A stretch of 15,631 nucleotides of DNA from an uncultured Paracoccaceae bacterium. Its GTDB lineage: Bacteria > Pseudomonadota > Alphaproteobacteria > Rhodobacterales > Rhodobacteraceae. The position numbers and the translations under genes were made by a program. The stretch spans positions 1 to 15,631 of the forward strand of contig CALESR010000380.1 in the NCBI GenBank assembly GCA_937907485.1, read 5' to 3'. Shown here one piece after another: positions 6,631 through 13,056 of the stretch. The notes below the pieces were generated by a model. It saw nothing but the letters and a program-made list of their open reading frames with translations. It was not told where the DNA came from and did no database searches. The first letter of the stretch is position 1; every line of letters begins with the position of its first letter.

Positions 6631-7371
6631 ATGACAACGCCGCCAAAACGCCGGACCGACAGCAGGCTGTGGCAGGCCCTTGGCCGTGGCCTTGGGCTGC
6701 GCGCTGTCGCGCTGGCCGCCGTGCTGTCCTTGCCGCTGGCAATGCCGGGTCTGGCGCAAAGCGGCGGCAGTTCTGTCCTGCGCCCGGTGCCGCAGGCCGC
6801 GCCGGCCCCGGCCCCTGTGATAGCCCCGCCGCCGCGTGCGCTGGCCGAGATGGGGGCGCAGATCGACGCCCTGCTGGCGCGGGGCCAGAGCGACGAGGCC
6901 CGGCTGGCCGCCCGCCGGTTTTTGCGTCAGGTGACCGACAGCATCGGCTTTGGCGTCACCAATGCGCAACTGACCGCCGCACCCGCCGAGGGGTTCGGCA
7001 TGTTCGCCCGCCGCGCCGACAACCGCTATCTCACCGACGAGCCGGTCTATGCCTATGTCGAGGTCTATGGCTTCTCGATGTCGCCCTTGGCCGATGGCGG
7101 GAACCGGCTGCTGTTCGACGTCGCCTTTACGCTGGAAACGCCGGACGGGCGGCAGGTGACCGACGGGATGATCCCGATGGGCGAGGTGATGCTGGACAGT
7201 TTCAGCGACCCGATCGACGGGTTTTTCCACCTGACCTATCGGGTGACCGGCGCCAGTGGGGTCTATTCGCTGCGCACCGAGGTGATCGACCGCGCCTCGG
7301 GCCAGCGCGCGGAATTTCGCCTGCCGGTCGAATTCCTGCCGCCGGGCGCCCCGGCGCCGGGCAGCAAGTAA
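6631..7371 (+). CDS. predicted secreted protein, unknown function
   Basis: A 246-residue protein with a basic N-terminus, a hydrophobic core (about 22-38) and a likely signal-peptidase site after GLA (residue 42). A Pro/Ala linker follows (47-70). The mature region is mostly beta-rich and soluble, including VYAYVEVYGFSMSPL, RLLFDVAFTLETPDGRQV, IDGFFHLTYRVTGASGVYSLRTEVIDRASGQ and AEFRLPVEFLPP; it looks like an Ig-like or beta-sandwich fold. The frame is open from a TTG at 6556 that overlaps the preceding stop. The ATG at 6631 is preferred because AGGA lies seven bases upstream and the signal peptide starts correctly there. It is third in the OmpA-family operon. Its stop is one base from the stop of convergent moaE. 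No named family recognised. Confidence 0.85.
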   Translation: MTTPPKRRTDSRLWQALGRGLGLRAVALAAVLSLPLAMPGLAQSGGSSVLRPVPQAAPAPAPVIAPPPRALAEMGAQIDALLARGQSDEARLAARRFLRQVTDSIGFGVTNAQLTAAPAEGFGMFARRADNRYLTDEPVYAYVEVYGFSMSPLADGGNRLLFDVAFTLETPDGRQVTDGMIPMGEVMLDSFSDPIDGFFHLTYRVTGASGVYSLRTEVIDRASGQRAEFRLPVEFLPPGAPAPGSK

Positions 7372-7372
7372 C

Positions 7373-7819
7373 CTACCAGCGGCGCAGCGCGTCCTCGTCC
7401 TCGTCGCGGGCGGCAACCCAGGTCGCGCCCTCGGCGCCCAGTTCCTTTTTCCAGAACGGCGCGCGGGATTTCAGGTAATCCATCAGGAATTCGGCAGCGG
7501 CAAAGGCGTCGGCGCGGTGGCGCGAGGCGGTGGCGACCATCATGATGACCTCGCCGGGGGCCATCGGGCCAAAGCGGTGCACGATCAGCGTGTCGTGCAG
7601 CGACCAGCGGGCGCGGGCCTCGGCCTCGATGGCACGCAGGGCCGAGTCGGTCATGCCGGGGTAATGTTCGATCTCCATCCCGGCCAGAGCGCCGCCATTG
7701 TCGCGCACCAGACCGCAGAAGGTGACAACCGCCCCGGCGCCGGCGCCGGTGGCGCTGGCGGCAAAGGCGTTGCTCTCGGCGCCGAAATCAAAGCGCTCGG
7801 CCTGCACGCGCACCACCAT
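7373..7819 (-). CDS. moaE: molybdopterin synthase catalytic subunit
   Basis: Large subunit of molybdopterin synthase, which inserts two sulfurs carried by MoaD into cyclic pyranopterin monophosphate to make molybdopterin. The 148-residue length is typical. Family features are VVTFCGLVRDNGG (31-43), LEHYPGMT-like MEIEHYPGMTDSAL (48-61), HRFGPMAPGE (81-90), ATASRHRADAF (97-107) and the active-site block YLKSRAPFWKKE (115-126). In that block K117 corresponds to the catalytic Lys119 of the E. coli enzyme, and the second Lys pair to Lys126. The ATG at 7819 follows the moaD stop by four bases, so synthesis of the two subunits is probably coupled. A Gly/Ala-rich low-complexity run at 22-30 is unusual but sits before the first conserved strand. 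Confidence 0.97.
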   Translation of the reverse strand: MVVRVQAERFDFGAESNAFAASATGAGAGAVVTFCGLVRDNGGALAGMEIEHYPGMTDSALRAIEAEARARWSLHDTLIVHRFGPMAPGEVIMMVATASRHRADAFAAAEFLMDYLKSRAPFWKKELGAEGATWVAARDEDEDALRRW

Positions 7820-7823
7820 CGCC

Positions 7824-8075
7824 TCAGCCCCCGGTCATCGGCGGAAAGAAGGCCACCTCGCGCACACCCGCCAGCGGCGCGTCGAAGTCCGACAACTGCT
7901 GATCCAGCGCCACCCGCACCGCGCGCAGGTCGGAAAAGGTAAAGGCATAGCGCTCGTCGCGGGCGATCAACTCGGCGACCAGTTCGGCCACCGTCGCGGC
8001 CCCGGTGTCCACGCTTTCGCGCGGATGGCCGATGCGCTCGCGCAGCCAGGCGAAATAGAGCACCGTCAGCGTCAT
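7824..8075 (-). CDS. moaD: molybdopterin synthase sulfur-carrier subunit
   Basis: An 83-residue ubiquitin-fold sulfur carrier. It ends in PPMTGG; the terminal Gly-Gly is adenylated by MoeB, converted to a thiocarboxylate and inserted into the MoaE active site. Other family features are the N-terminal strand MTLTVLYFAWLRERIG and the loop LDQQL...DFDAPL before VAFFPPMTGG. The ATG (8075-8073) overlaps the pgsA stop in ATGA, and moaE begins four bases after its own stop. The frame runs open upstream through pgsA, but that is out-of-frame shadow. Confidence 0.96.
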   Translation of the reverse strand: MTLTVLYFAWLRERIGHPRESVDTGAATVAELVAELIARDERYAFTFSDLRAVRVALDQQLSDFDAPLAGVREVAFFPPMTGG

Positions 8076-8740
8076 TCGCCCGCGTCCCGCAGATGCGGCA
8101 GGGCCTTTTTCAGATAATCCCAGCCGGTGATCGCGGTCAGCGCCGCCGCAAACCAGATCAGCGCCAGACCCAGCATCCAGACCATCTCGCCGCCGATATT
8201 GGCCAGCGACAGCACGTTGAGCTGATTGTCGATGCCGGTCTCGGTCATCTCGGCGATCAGCGCGCGGTTGCGCGCCAGCGCCTGCTCGCGCACATATTCC
8301 AGCCCCATCGCGGCAAAGAGCGTGGCGATGGCGATCATCTGCGCTGTGGTCTTCCACTTGGCCAGCCGGGTCACCGCCAAGAGCCGCGAGGTATTGCCGA
8401 GATACTCGCGCAAGCCCGAGACAAAGACCTCGCGGAACAGGATCAGCGTGGCGGGCAGGATCAGCCAGGGGTCCATGCCGGAATAGCCGGTGATGACCAA
8501 GAGGGCGATCACCACCATCGCCTTGTCGGCAATCGGGTCCAGCATGGCGCCGATCCGACTCTCCTGTCGCCAGAGGCGGGCGAGGTAGCCGTCGAAATAA
8601 TCGGTGATCGCCGCGCCGACAAAGAGCACCAGCGCCAGCCAGTCGGCCCAGGGCCGGGCGAAATAGAGGAACATCACCGCCACCCCGGGCGCGGCGATCA
8701 GGCGCAGAAAGGTCAGGGTATTGGGGACGGTCCATTTCAT
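8072..8740 (-). CDS. pgsA: CDP-diacylglycerol-glycerol-3-phosphate 3-phosphatidyltransferase
   Basis: Inner-membrane enzyme that makes phosphatidylglycerol phosphate, the committed step to phosphatidylglycerol and cardiolipin. The 222-residue protein has the full CDP-alcohol phosphatidyltransferase signature: D47xxD50G51xxA54R55, eight residues, G64xxxD68xxxD72. The Asp residues bind metal and act in catalysis. The start MKWTVPNTLTFLRL matches the family's usual N-terminus (PN.LT..R), and about five hydrophobic segments follow. The ATG at 8740 has only a close AGGTG upstream. A TTAGAA hexamer about 11 bases upstream might be a -10 box, so a private promoter in the uvrC-pgsA gap is possible. 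It overlaps moaD by four bases. The coupling of phospholipid and molybdopterin genes is positional, not functional. Confidence 0.96.
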   Translation of the reverse strand: MKWTVPNTLTFLRLIAAPGVAVMFLYFARPWADWLALVLFVGAAITDYFDGYLARLWRQESRIGAMLDPIADKAMVVIALLVITGYSGMDPWLILPATLILFREVFVSGLREYLGNTSRLLAVTRLAKWKTTAQMIAIATLFAAMGLEYVREQALARNRALIAEMTETGIDNQLNVLSLANIGGEMVWMLGLALIWFAAALTAITGWDYLKKALPHLRDAGE

Positions 8741-8820
8741 GCACCTGTTCTAACGGAAAAACCGGGGCAGGGGGAAGGGGGCATCCGTGGCGTCGGCGGC
8801 AAGCCGGAACCGGGGGGGCC

Positions 8821-8896
8821 GGCGCGGCGGGGCCATCGAGCCCCCTTGCGCCGGCGCGCCGACCGCGGCGCGGGTGCCCGGCGCCCCGCCGGGGGC
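8821..8896. repeat. GC-rich hairpins in the uvrC-pgsA spacer
   Basis: The 199-base gap between the uvrC stop (8940) and the pgsA start (8740) has no gene. It contains a composite dyad (GGCGC 8821-8825, GGGGC 8829-8833, loop CATCGA, GCCCC 8840-8844, GCGCC 8848-8852). A second dyad, CCCGGC-GCCCC-GCCGGG, spans 8877-8893. Neither is followed by a T-run on the minus strand, so they are not standard intrinsic terminators. They could stabilise the uvrC mRNA 3' end or slow readthrough into pgsA. Confidence 0.35.
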
Positions 8897-8939
8897 GATC
8901 CGGGCTGACCGGTCGAAGCCGAGGGGCCCAAGACCGCGG

Positions 8940-10829
8940 TCAGTCGCTCTGGTTGAAGAAGCCGTGGATCGCGCGCGCCATCGAATCGGAAATGCCGGGC
9001 ACCGCCATCAGGTCGGGCAGGCCCGCGCGCGTCACGGCCTTGGCCGAGCCGAAATGCGCCAGCAGCGCCCGCTTGCGCGCCGCGCCGACGCCGGGGATTT
9101 CATCCAGCGGGGTGGCGGTCGAGGCCTTGGCCCGCGCCGCGCGGTGGGTGCCGATGGCAAAGCGGTGGGCCTCGTCGCGCAGGCGCTGGATGAAATAGAG
9201 CACCGGGTCGTTGTGGCGCAGCGCAAAGGGCGGGCGGCCGGGGCGGTGGAACTCCTCGCGCCCCAGATCGCGGTCAACCCCCTTGGCGACGCCGATGAAG
9301 GGGATGTCGTCGAGCCCCAGATCCGCCAGCGTCTGCGCCACCGCCGAGACCTGCCCCACGCCGCCGTCGATCAGCAAGAGGTCCGGCCAGGCGCCGGTCT
9401 GGCGGGCCGGGTCTTCCTTGAGCAGCTTGTCGAACCGGCGGGTCAGCACCTCGCGCATCATGCCGGTATCGTCGCCGGGGGTGGCCATGTCGCCCTTGAT
9501 GGAAAACTTGCGATACTGGTTCTTCAACCAGCCTTCAGCGCCCGCCACCACCATCGCGCCGACCGCATGGGCGCCCTGAATGTGGCTGTTGTCATAGATT
9601 TCCACCCGTTCGGGCGGCTCGTCGAGGCCAAAGGCCTCGGCCAGACCGGCCAGCAGGCGCGATTGCGTCGCCGATTCCGACATCCGCCGACCCAGCGATT
9701 CGCGCGCGTTGCGGGCGGCGTTTTCCACCAGTTCGGCCTTTTCCCCCCGCTGGGGCACCTGCAGCGACACATTGCGCCCGGCGCGGGCTGACAGCAACTC
9801 GTGGATCAGATCCTCGTTTTCCACCGGATGCGACAGCAGGATCTGCCGGGGCGGCGGCTTGTCATCATAGAATTGCGCCAGAAACGCCTCGAGAATCTCG
9901 CCCTCTTCGGCGCCCGAGCCGGTTTTCGGATAGAAATCCCGGTTGCCCCAGCTTTGATGCGCGCGGATGAAAAAGACTTGCACGCAGGCCTGACCCTTTT
10001 CCAGATGCAGCGCCACCACATCGGCCTCGTCGACGCCCTTTGGGTTGATGCCCTGTTGTTGCTGCACGGCGGTCAGGGCGCGGATGCGGTCGCGCAGGGC
10101 GGCGGCGCGTTCGAATTCCATCGCGTCCGAGGCCGCCTGCATCTGCGCCGCCAGATCGGCCTGAATGGTGCTCGATTTGCCCGAGAGGAACAGTTCGGCA
10201 TCGGCGACCAGCTCGCCATAAGCCTCGGGCGTGACCAGACCGACGCAGGGCCCGGCGCAGCGCTTGATCTGGAACAGCAGGCAGGGGCGGCTGCGGTTCT
10301 GGAACACCGAATCGGCACACGAGCGCAGCTGGAACACCTTTTGCAACTGGTTCAGCGTGCGGTTGACGGCGGTGCCGCTGGCGAAGGGGCCGAAATAGCT
10401 GCCCTTGTCGCTGCGCTTGCCGCGATGCTTGCGGATCTGCGGCCACTCATGGCCCTTGGCGATCAGGATGTTGGGAAAGCTTTTGTCGTCGCGCAACAGC
10501 ACGTTGTAGACGGGCTTGAGCTGCTTGATGAGGTTCTGCTCCAGCAGCAGGGCCTCGGTTTCCGTGCGCGTGGTCAGGAACATCATCGAGCGGGTTTCCG
10601 AGATCATCCGCGCGATGCGCCCCGAATGGCCGGACGGCCGGGCATAGTTCGACACCCGCGCCCGAAGGTTGCGCGCCTTGCCGACGTAAAGCACCCGCGC
10701 CTCGGCATCGAGCATCCGGTAGACCCCCGGCGAGCCGTCGAGCAGGCGCACATAATCGGCGATCAGCGCATGGCCGGTCAGTTCGGGTTCGGCCGATTCG
10801 GTCAGGGGCATGAGGGGGGACTCGGTCAT
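8940..10829 (-). CDS. uvrC: excinuclease ABC subunit C
   Basis: Nuclease of nucleotide excision repair; incises DNA on both sides of a UvrB-marked lesion. With the ATG at 10829 the protein has 629 residues, normal for the family. Domains in order: GIY-YIG endonuclease (about 33-110: GVYRML, LYVGKARNLRARV); Cys-rich CADSVFQNRSRPCL...RCAGPC (C171, C183, C191, C195), the proposed iron-sulfur site; UvrB-binding UVR motif (about 225-255); RNase H-like nuclease with EIYDNSHIQG (D413), LLIDGG (D488) and RDEAHRFA (552-559); and tandem helix-hairpin-helix (575-622). The frame extends to 10931, but the extra residues look non-coding. M7 (10811) is an alternative start; no clear Shine-Dalgarno marks either. 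A plausible promoter lies at 10862-10890. No alphaproteobacterial LexA box (GTTC-N7-GTTC) was seen upstream. Confidence 0.97.
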   Translation of the reverse strand: MTESPLMPLTESAEPELTGHALIADYVRLLDGSPGVYRMLDAEARVLYVGKARNLRARVSNYARPSGHSGRIARMISETRSMMFLTTRTETEALLLEQNLIKQLKPVYNVLLRDDKSFPNILIAKGHEWPQIRKHRGKRSDKGSYFGPFASGTAVNRTLNQLQKVFQLRSCADSVFQNRSRPCLLFQIKRCAGPCVGLVTPEAYGELVADAELFLSGKSSTIQADLAAQMQAASDAMEFERAAALRDRIRALTAVQQQQGINPKGVDEADVVALHLEKGQACVQVFFIRAHQSWGNRDFYPKTGSGAEEGEILEAFLAQFYDDKPPPRQILLSHPVENEDLIHELLSARAGRNVSLQVPQRGEKAELVENAARNARESLGRRMSESATQSRLLAGLAEAFGLDEPPERVEIYDNSHIQGAHAVGAMVVAGAEGWLKNQYRKFSIKGDMATPGDDTGMMREVLTRRFDKLLKEDPARQTGAWPDLLLIDGGVGQVSAVAQTLADLGLDDIPFIGVAKGVDRDLGREEFHRPGRPPFALRHNDPVLYFIQRLRDEAHRFAIGTHRAARAKASTATPLDEIPGVGAARKRALLAHFGSAKAVTRAGLPDLMAVPGISDSMARAIHGFFNQSD

Positions 10830-10861
10830 CGGCGGCTGGGGTGATTCTGCTCGGGGGCTGC

Positions 10862-10890
10862 ACTCTAGCGCGGGTGGGCGCAAGGGCAAA
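10862..10890 (-). promoter_or_regulatory. probable sigma-70 promoter of uvrC
   Basis: On the minus strand TTTGCC (10890-10885) and TAGAGT (10867-10862, four of six matches to TATAAT) are 17 bases apart. They would start a transcript near 10855, leaving a leader of about 26 bases before the ATG at 10829. The position relative to the gene and the exact spacing support it. The -35 box is moderate. Confidence 0.45.
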
Positions 10891-11126
10891 GCTTTCCACG
10901 GAATCTGTGGACAAGTCTGTGGAGCAGGCACGGGGATCGGCGAAAATCCTTTGATTTCAGCCCGGTTCCTCGAAGTGCCTATTTTTTAGGCAGTTATACA
11001 AGCCGTTGAAAACAAACGATATAATTTTACCATTCTGCAAGGTCCTGAAATTCATAAGGATTTCTTAACAGAAGTGTGACATCGCCCGGCCCGGTGGACA
11101 ACATGTCGCGGATTCAACCGGAAAGC
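10891..11126. other. AT-rich intergenic island between uvrC and the SDR gene
   Basis: This spacer holds no convincing gene. Bases about 10940-11075 are far richer in A+T than anything else in the window. Inside are a perfect 6-bp dyad TGCCTA-TTTTT-TAGGCA (10976-10992) and a possible 32-codon minus-strand frame (11055-10957, MNFRTLQNGKI...), preceded by a weak AAGAAA. DnaA-box-like nonamers flank it: TGTGGACAA at 10906-10914 (one mismatch to TTATCCACA on the minus strand), with weaker relatives at 10918-10926, 10994-11002 and 11093-11101. A further dyad, TCCAC-GGAATCT-GTGGA, spans 10895-10911. It lies upstream of the probable uvrC promoter. I assign no function. Confidence 0.5.
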
Positions 11127-11903
11127 TCATTCCAGACCCAGAATATCCGGGGTTTTCCAGCCCAGATGCTGGCCGCCGTCCACGCACAGCAGTTGCCCCG
11201 TCACCCCCGGCGCGTCGAGGAAATAGCCCAGCGCGGCGGTGATTTCGGCGGGATTGGCCCCCCGTCCCAGCACGGTCGCGGCGCGCTGGCGGGCAAAGTG
11301 CTGGTCGCTTTGCCGTCCGCCCTGCAGCGTGGGGCCGGGGCCGATGGCGTTGACGCGCACATCGGGCGCCAGCGCCTGCGCCGCGGTGCGGGTCAGCGCC
11401 CAGAGGCCCATCTTGGCCAGCGTATAGGTCATGAATTCGGGCGTCAGTTTCAGCACGCGCTGATCGATCATGTTGACGATCAGCGCCCGCGACAGGGGTT
11501 CGCCCGCCGCATCCGCAGCGGCCTTGGGCGCCTGCGCGGCAAAGGCCTGCGTCAGCACGAAAGGCGCCCGCAGGTTCGAGTTGAAATGCCGGTTCCAACT
11601 GTCCAGCGTGGCGGTCTGCAGGCTGTCGTATTCAAAGATCGAGGCGTTGTTGACCAGAACGCTCAGCGGTCCCAGCGCCTGCACCGCGGCGGGGACCAGC
11701 CCGGCCATTGCCGCCTCGTCCAGCAGATCGCCCGGCAGCGTCACCGCCCGCACGCCCAGCGCGCGGGCCTCGGCGGCGGTGGCCTCGGCGGCCTCGCCGC
11801 TGCGGGCGTAGTGAATCGCCACGTCATACCCGCGCCCGGCCAGATACAGCGCCATCGCCCGGCCCAGCCGCTTGCCCGCGCCGGTGATCAGCGCCGCGCT
11901 CAT
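11127..11903 (-). CDS. SDR-family oxidoreductase, pteridine-reductase/FolM-like
   Basis: NAD(P)H-dependent short-chain dehydrogenase of 258 residues. The nucleotide motif is TGAGKRLGR (7-15), the TGxxxRxG form seen in pteridine reductases. HYARSGEAAEA (31-41) matches the PTR1/FolM HY.RS..A segment that favours NADPH. NNAS is at 85-88. The active site reads NMID(147)...Y160TLAK164: the usual catalytic Ser is replaced by Asp, exactly as in Leishmania PTR1 (NMVD) and E. coli FolM (HITD). GQLLCVDGGQHL (236-247) is the C-terminal SDR signature. Reduction of a dihydropterin or folate is thus the best guess, but the substrate is not proven. The ATG (11903) overlaps the stop of the antiporter gene by ATGA, so it is coupled to an ion-transport gene that gives no clue to its substrate. 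It is the last gene of a long minus-strand block. Confidence 0.88.
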   Translation of the reverse strand: MSAALITGAGKRLGRAMALYLAGRGYDVAIHYARSGEAAEATAAEARALGVRAVTLPGDLLDEAAMAGLVPAAVQALGPLSVLVNNASIFEYDSLQTATLDSWNRHFNSNLRAPFVLTQAFAAQAPKAAADAAGEPLSRALIVNMIDQRVLKLTPEFMTYTLAKMGLWALTRTAAQALAPDVRVNAIGPGPTLQGGRQSDQHFARQRAATVLGRGANPAEITAALGYFLDAPGVTGQLLCVDGGQHLGWKTPDILGLE

Positions 11904-12859
11904 GCGGCGCCCCCGGACCCGGCCATCAGCCAGATCGTATAGGCGACATAGACACCGACAAAGACGATGCCGGTCAGCCGCCCCATGTCGCGGCGGAACA
12001 CCACGAAGGGCAGCAGCATCAGCGACACACCGATCATGACGGCGTTGTCGAACCACAGCACCTGCGGGTCGATCGGCACCTCGGCGACCAAGGCGGTCAA
12101 GCCCAGAATTCCCAGCGTGTTGAAGGTGTTCGAGCCGATCACGTTGCCCATCGCCACATCCGCCTGCCGCCGCACCGCCGCGACGATCGAGGTGACGAGT
12201 TCCGGCAGCGAGGTTCCCAGCGCCACCAGCGTCAGGCCGATCACCGTCTCGGACACCCCGATCACCCGCGCGATGTTCACCGCGCCCTCGACCAGCAGCC
12301 GCGCGCCGACGGCCAGACCGATCAGCCCCAGCACCAGAAACAGCGCGATCTTCAGCCCGCTCATGCCGGGCTCGACGCCCTCCAGTTCGACATCCGCGGT
12401 GGCCGCGCGATGCGCCATTGCGATGCGGTAATTGTCAAACAGCATGGCCGCCAGACCGGCCAGCAGCACCAGCCCGTGCCACCAGACCAGAGGCCCGGTA
12501 AAGGCCAGCCCAGCGAACAGCACCAGCGAGGCCAGCATGATCCAATAGCTGCGCCGCGTGTCCAATCGGCTGGTGTGGATCACCGTCACCAGCAGCGGCA
12601 GGCCGAGGATCAGCAGCACGTTGACGATGTTCGAGCCGACGACATTGCCCACCGCGATCCCGGCCTGACCGGCCAGCGCCGCCTGCACCGAGACCAGCAA
12701 TTCGGGCGCCGAGGTGCCAAAGGCCACGACCGTCAGGCCGACCACCAGCGCCGGAATCCCCAGCCTGAGCGCCAGATTGACCGCGCCGCGCACCAGGGCG
12801 TCACCGGCAAAGACCAGAATGGTCAGGCCAGCGATGACAAGAACAATATCCATCACCAT
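11900..12859 (-). CDS. Na+/Ca2+ antiporter, CaCA family
   Basis: Inner-membrane cation exchanger of the YrbG/K+-dependent Na+/Ca2+ exchanger type, probably extruding Ca2+ against Na+ (or H+). The 319-residue protein shows the two inverted alpha-repeats that define the family. The first is AFGTSAPELLVS with GNVVGSNIVN (48-80). The second is ALGTSLPELVTS with GNVIGSNTFN (214-247). The metal-binding acidic residues are E53 and E220. Ten or so hydrophobic segments surround a short hydrophilic loop (147-168). I chose the ATG at 12859, which shares its A with the TGA of the zinc-ribbon gene (TGATG) and has GGAA seven bases upstream. The ATG at 12853 is an alternative, and the TTG at 12874 is unlikely. 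It ends in an ATGA overlap with the SDR gene. Direction and ion preference cannot be read from sequence. Confidence 0.94.
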   Translation of the reverse strand: MVMDIVLVIAGLTILVFAGDALVRGAVNLALRLGIPALVVGLTVVAFGTSAPELLVSVQAALAGQAGIAVGNVVGSNIVNVLLILGLPLLVTVIHTSRLDTRRSYWIMLASLVLFAGLAFTGPLVWWHGLVLLAGLAAMLFDNYRIAMAHRAATADVELEGVEPGMSGLKIALFLVLGLIGLAVGARLLVEGAVNIARVIGVSETVIGLTLVALGTSLPELVTSIVAAVRRQADVAMGNVIGSNTFNTLGILGLTALVAEVPIDPQVLWFDNAVMIGVSLMLLPFVVFRRDMGRLTGIVFVGVYVAYTIWLMAGSGGAA

Positions 12860-13044
12860 CAACGAGTTCCGCAATCAGGGCGCACACAGCGCGTGGGGGT
12901 GCCGCTGGCGTGCACCTTGTGGCAGGTCGGGCAGCGCAGGCGGTCGATCGGCGGCGGTTTGTGGCGGCGCTTGCGAAAGGCCTGCTGCAGCATGGCCATC
13001 ACCGCCATCGCCAGCAAAAAGACAAGGATGACCTTGATGACCAT
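12859..13044 (-). CDS. 61-residue membrane-anchored zinc-ribbon protein
   Basis: A very small protein with an N-terminal membrane helix (about 3-19), a basic stretch (QQAFRKRRHK) and one Cys cluster. C38xxC41 and C53xxxxC58 could hold one Zn2+ in a rubredoxin-like or ribbon knuckle (RCPTCHK...RCVRPDCG). The basic side next to the helix predicts that the Cys cluster faces the cytosol. It starts 12 bases after the S49 peptidase stop, and its TGA shares a base with the antiporter ATG, so it is translated as part of a coupled trio. Coding is supported by the operon fit and the clean helix/ribbon architecture. I do not recognise a named family; a regulatory or adaptor role is only inference. Confidence 0.8.
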   Translation of the reverse strand: MVIKVILVFLLAMAVMAMLQQAFRKRRHKPPPIDRLRCPTCHKVHASGTPTRCVRPDCGTR

Positions 13045-13056
13045 CGGCCCCGCCCC

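Noticed and set aside
9801..10844. 347-codon plus-strand frame opposite uvrC
   Set aside because: uvrC motifs on the minus strand are unmistakable; the plus frame has no recognisable domain or start signal.
10830..10931. 34-residue N-terminal extension of uvrC
   Set aside because: It lies over the probable promoter, is Pro-rich, and is not part of the usual UvrC N-terminus.
10891..11101. Chromosomal replication origin
   Set aside because: AT-rich core and DnaA-like nonamers are suggestive, but only one site is near consensus and no origin-linked gene is present; kept only as a low-level finding.
10830..11126. LexA/SOS box for uvrC
   Set aside because: No GTTC-N7-GTTC or GAAC-N7-GAAC pair was found; the only GTTC/GAAC near the gene lacks a partner at the right spacing.
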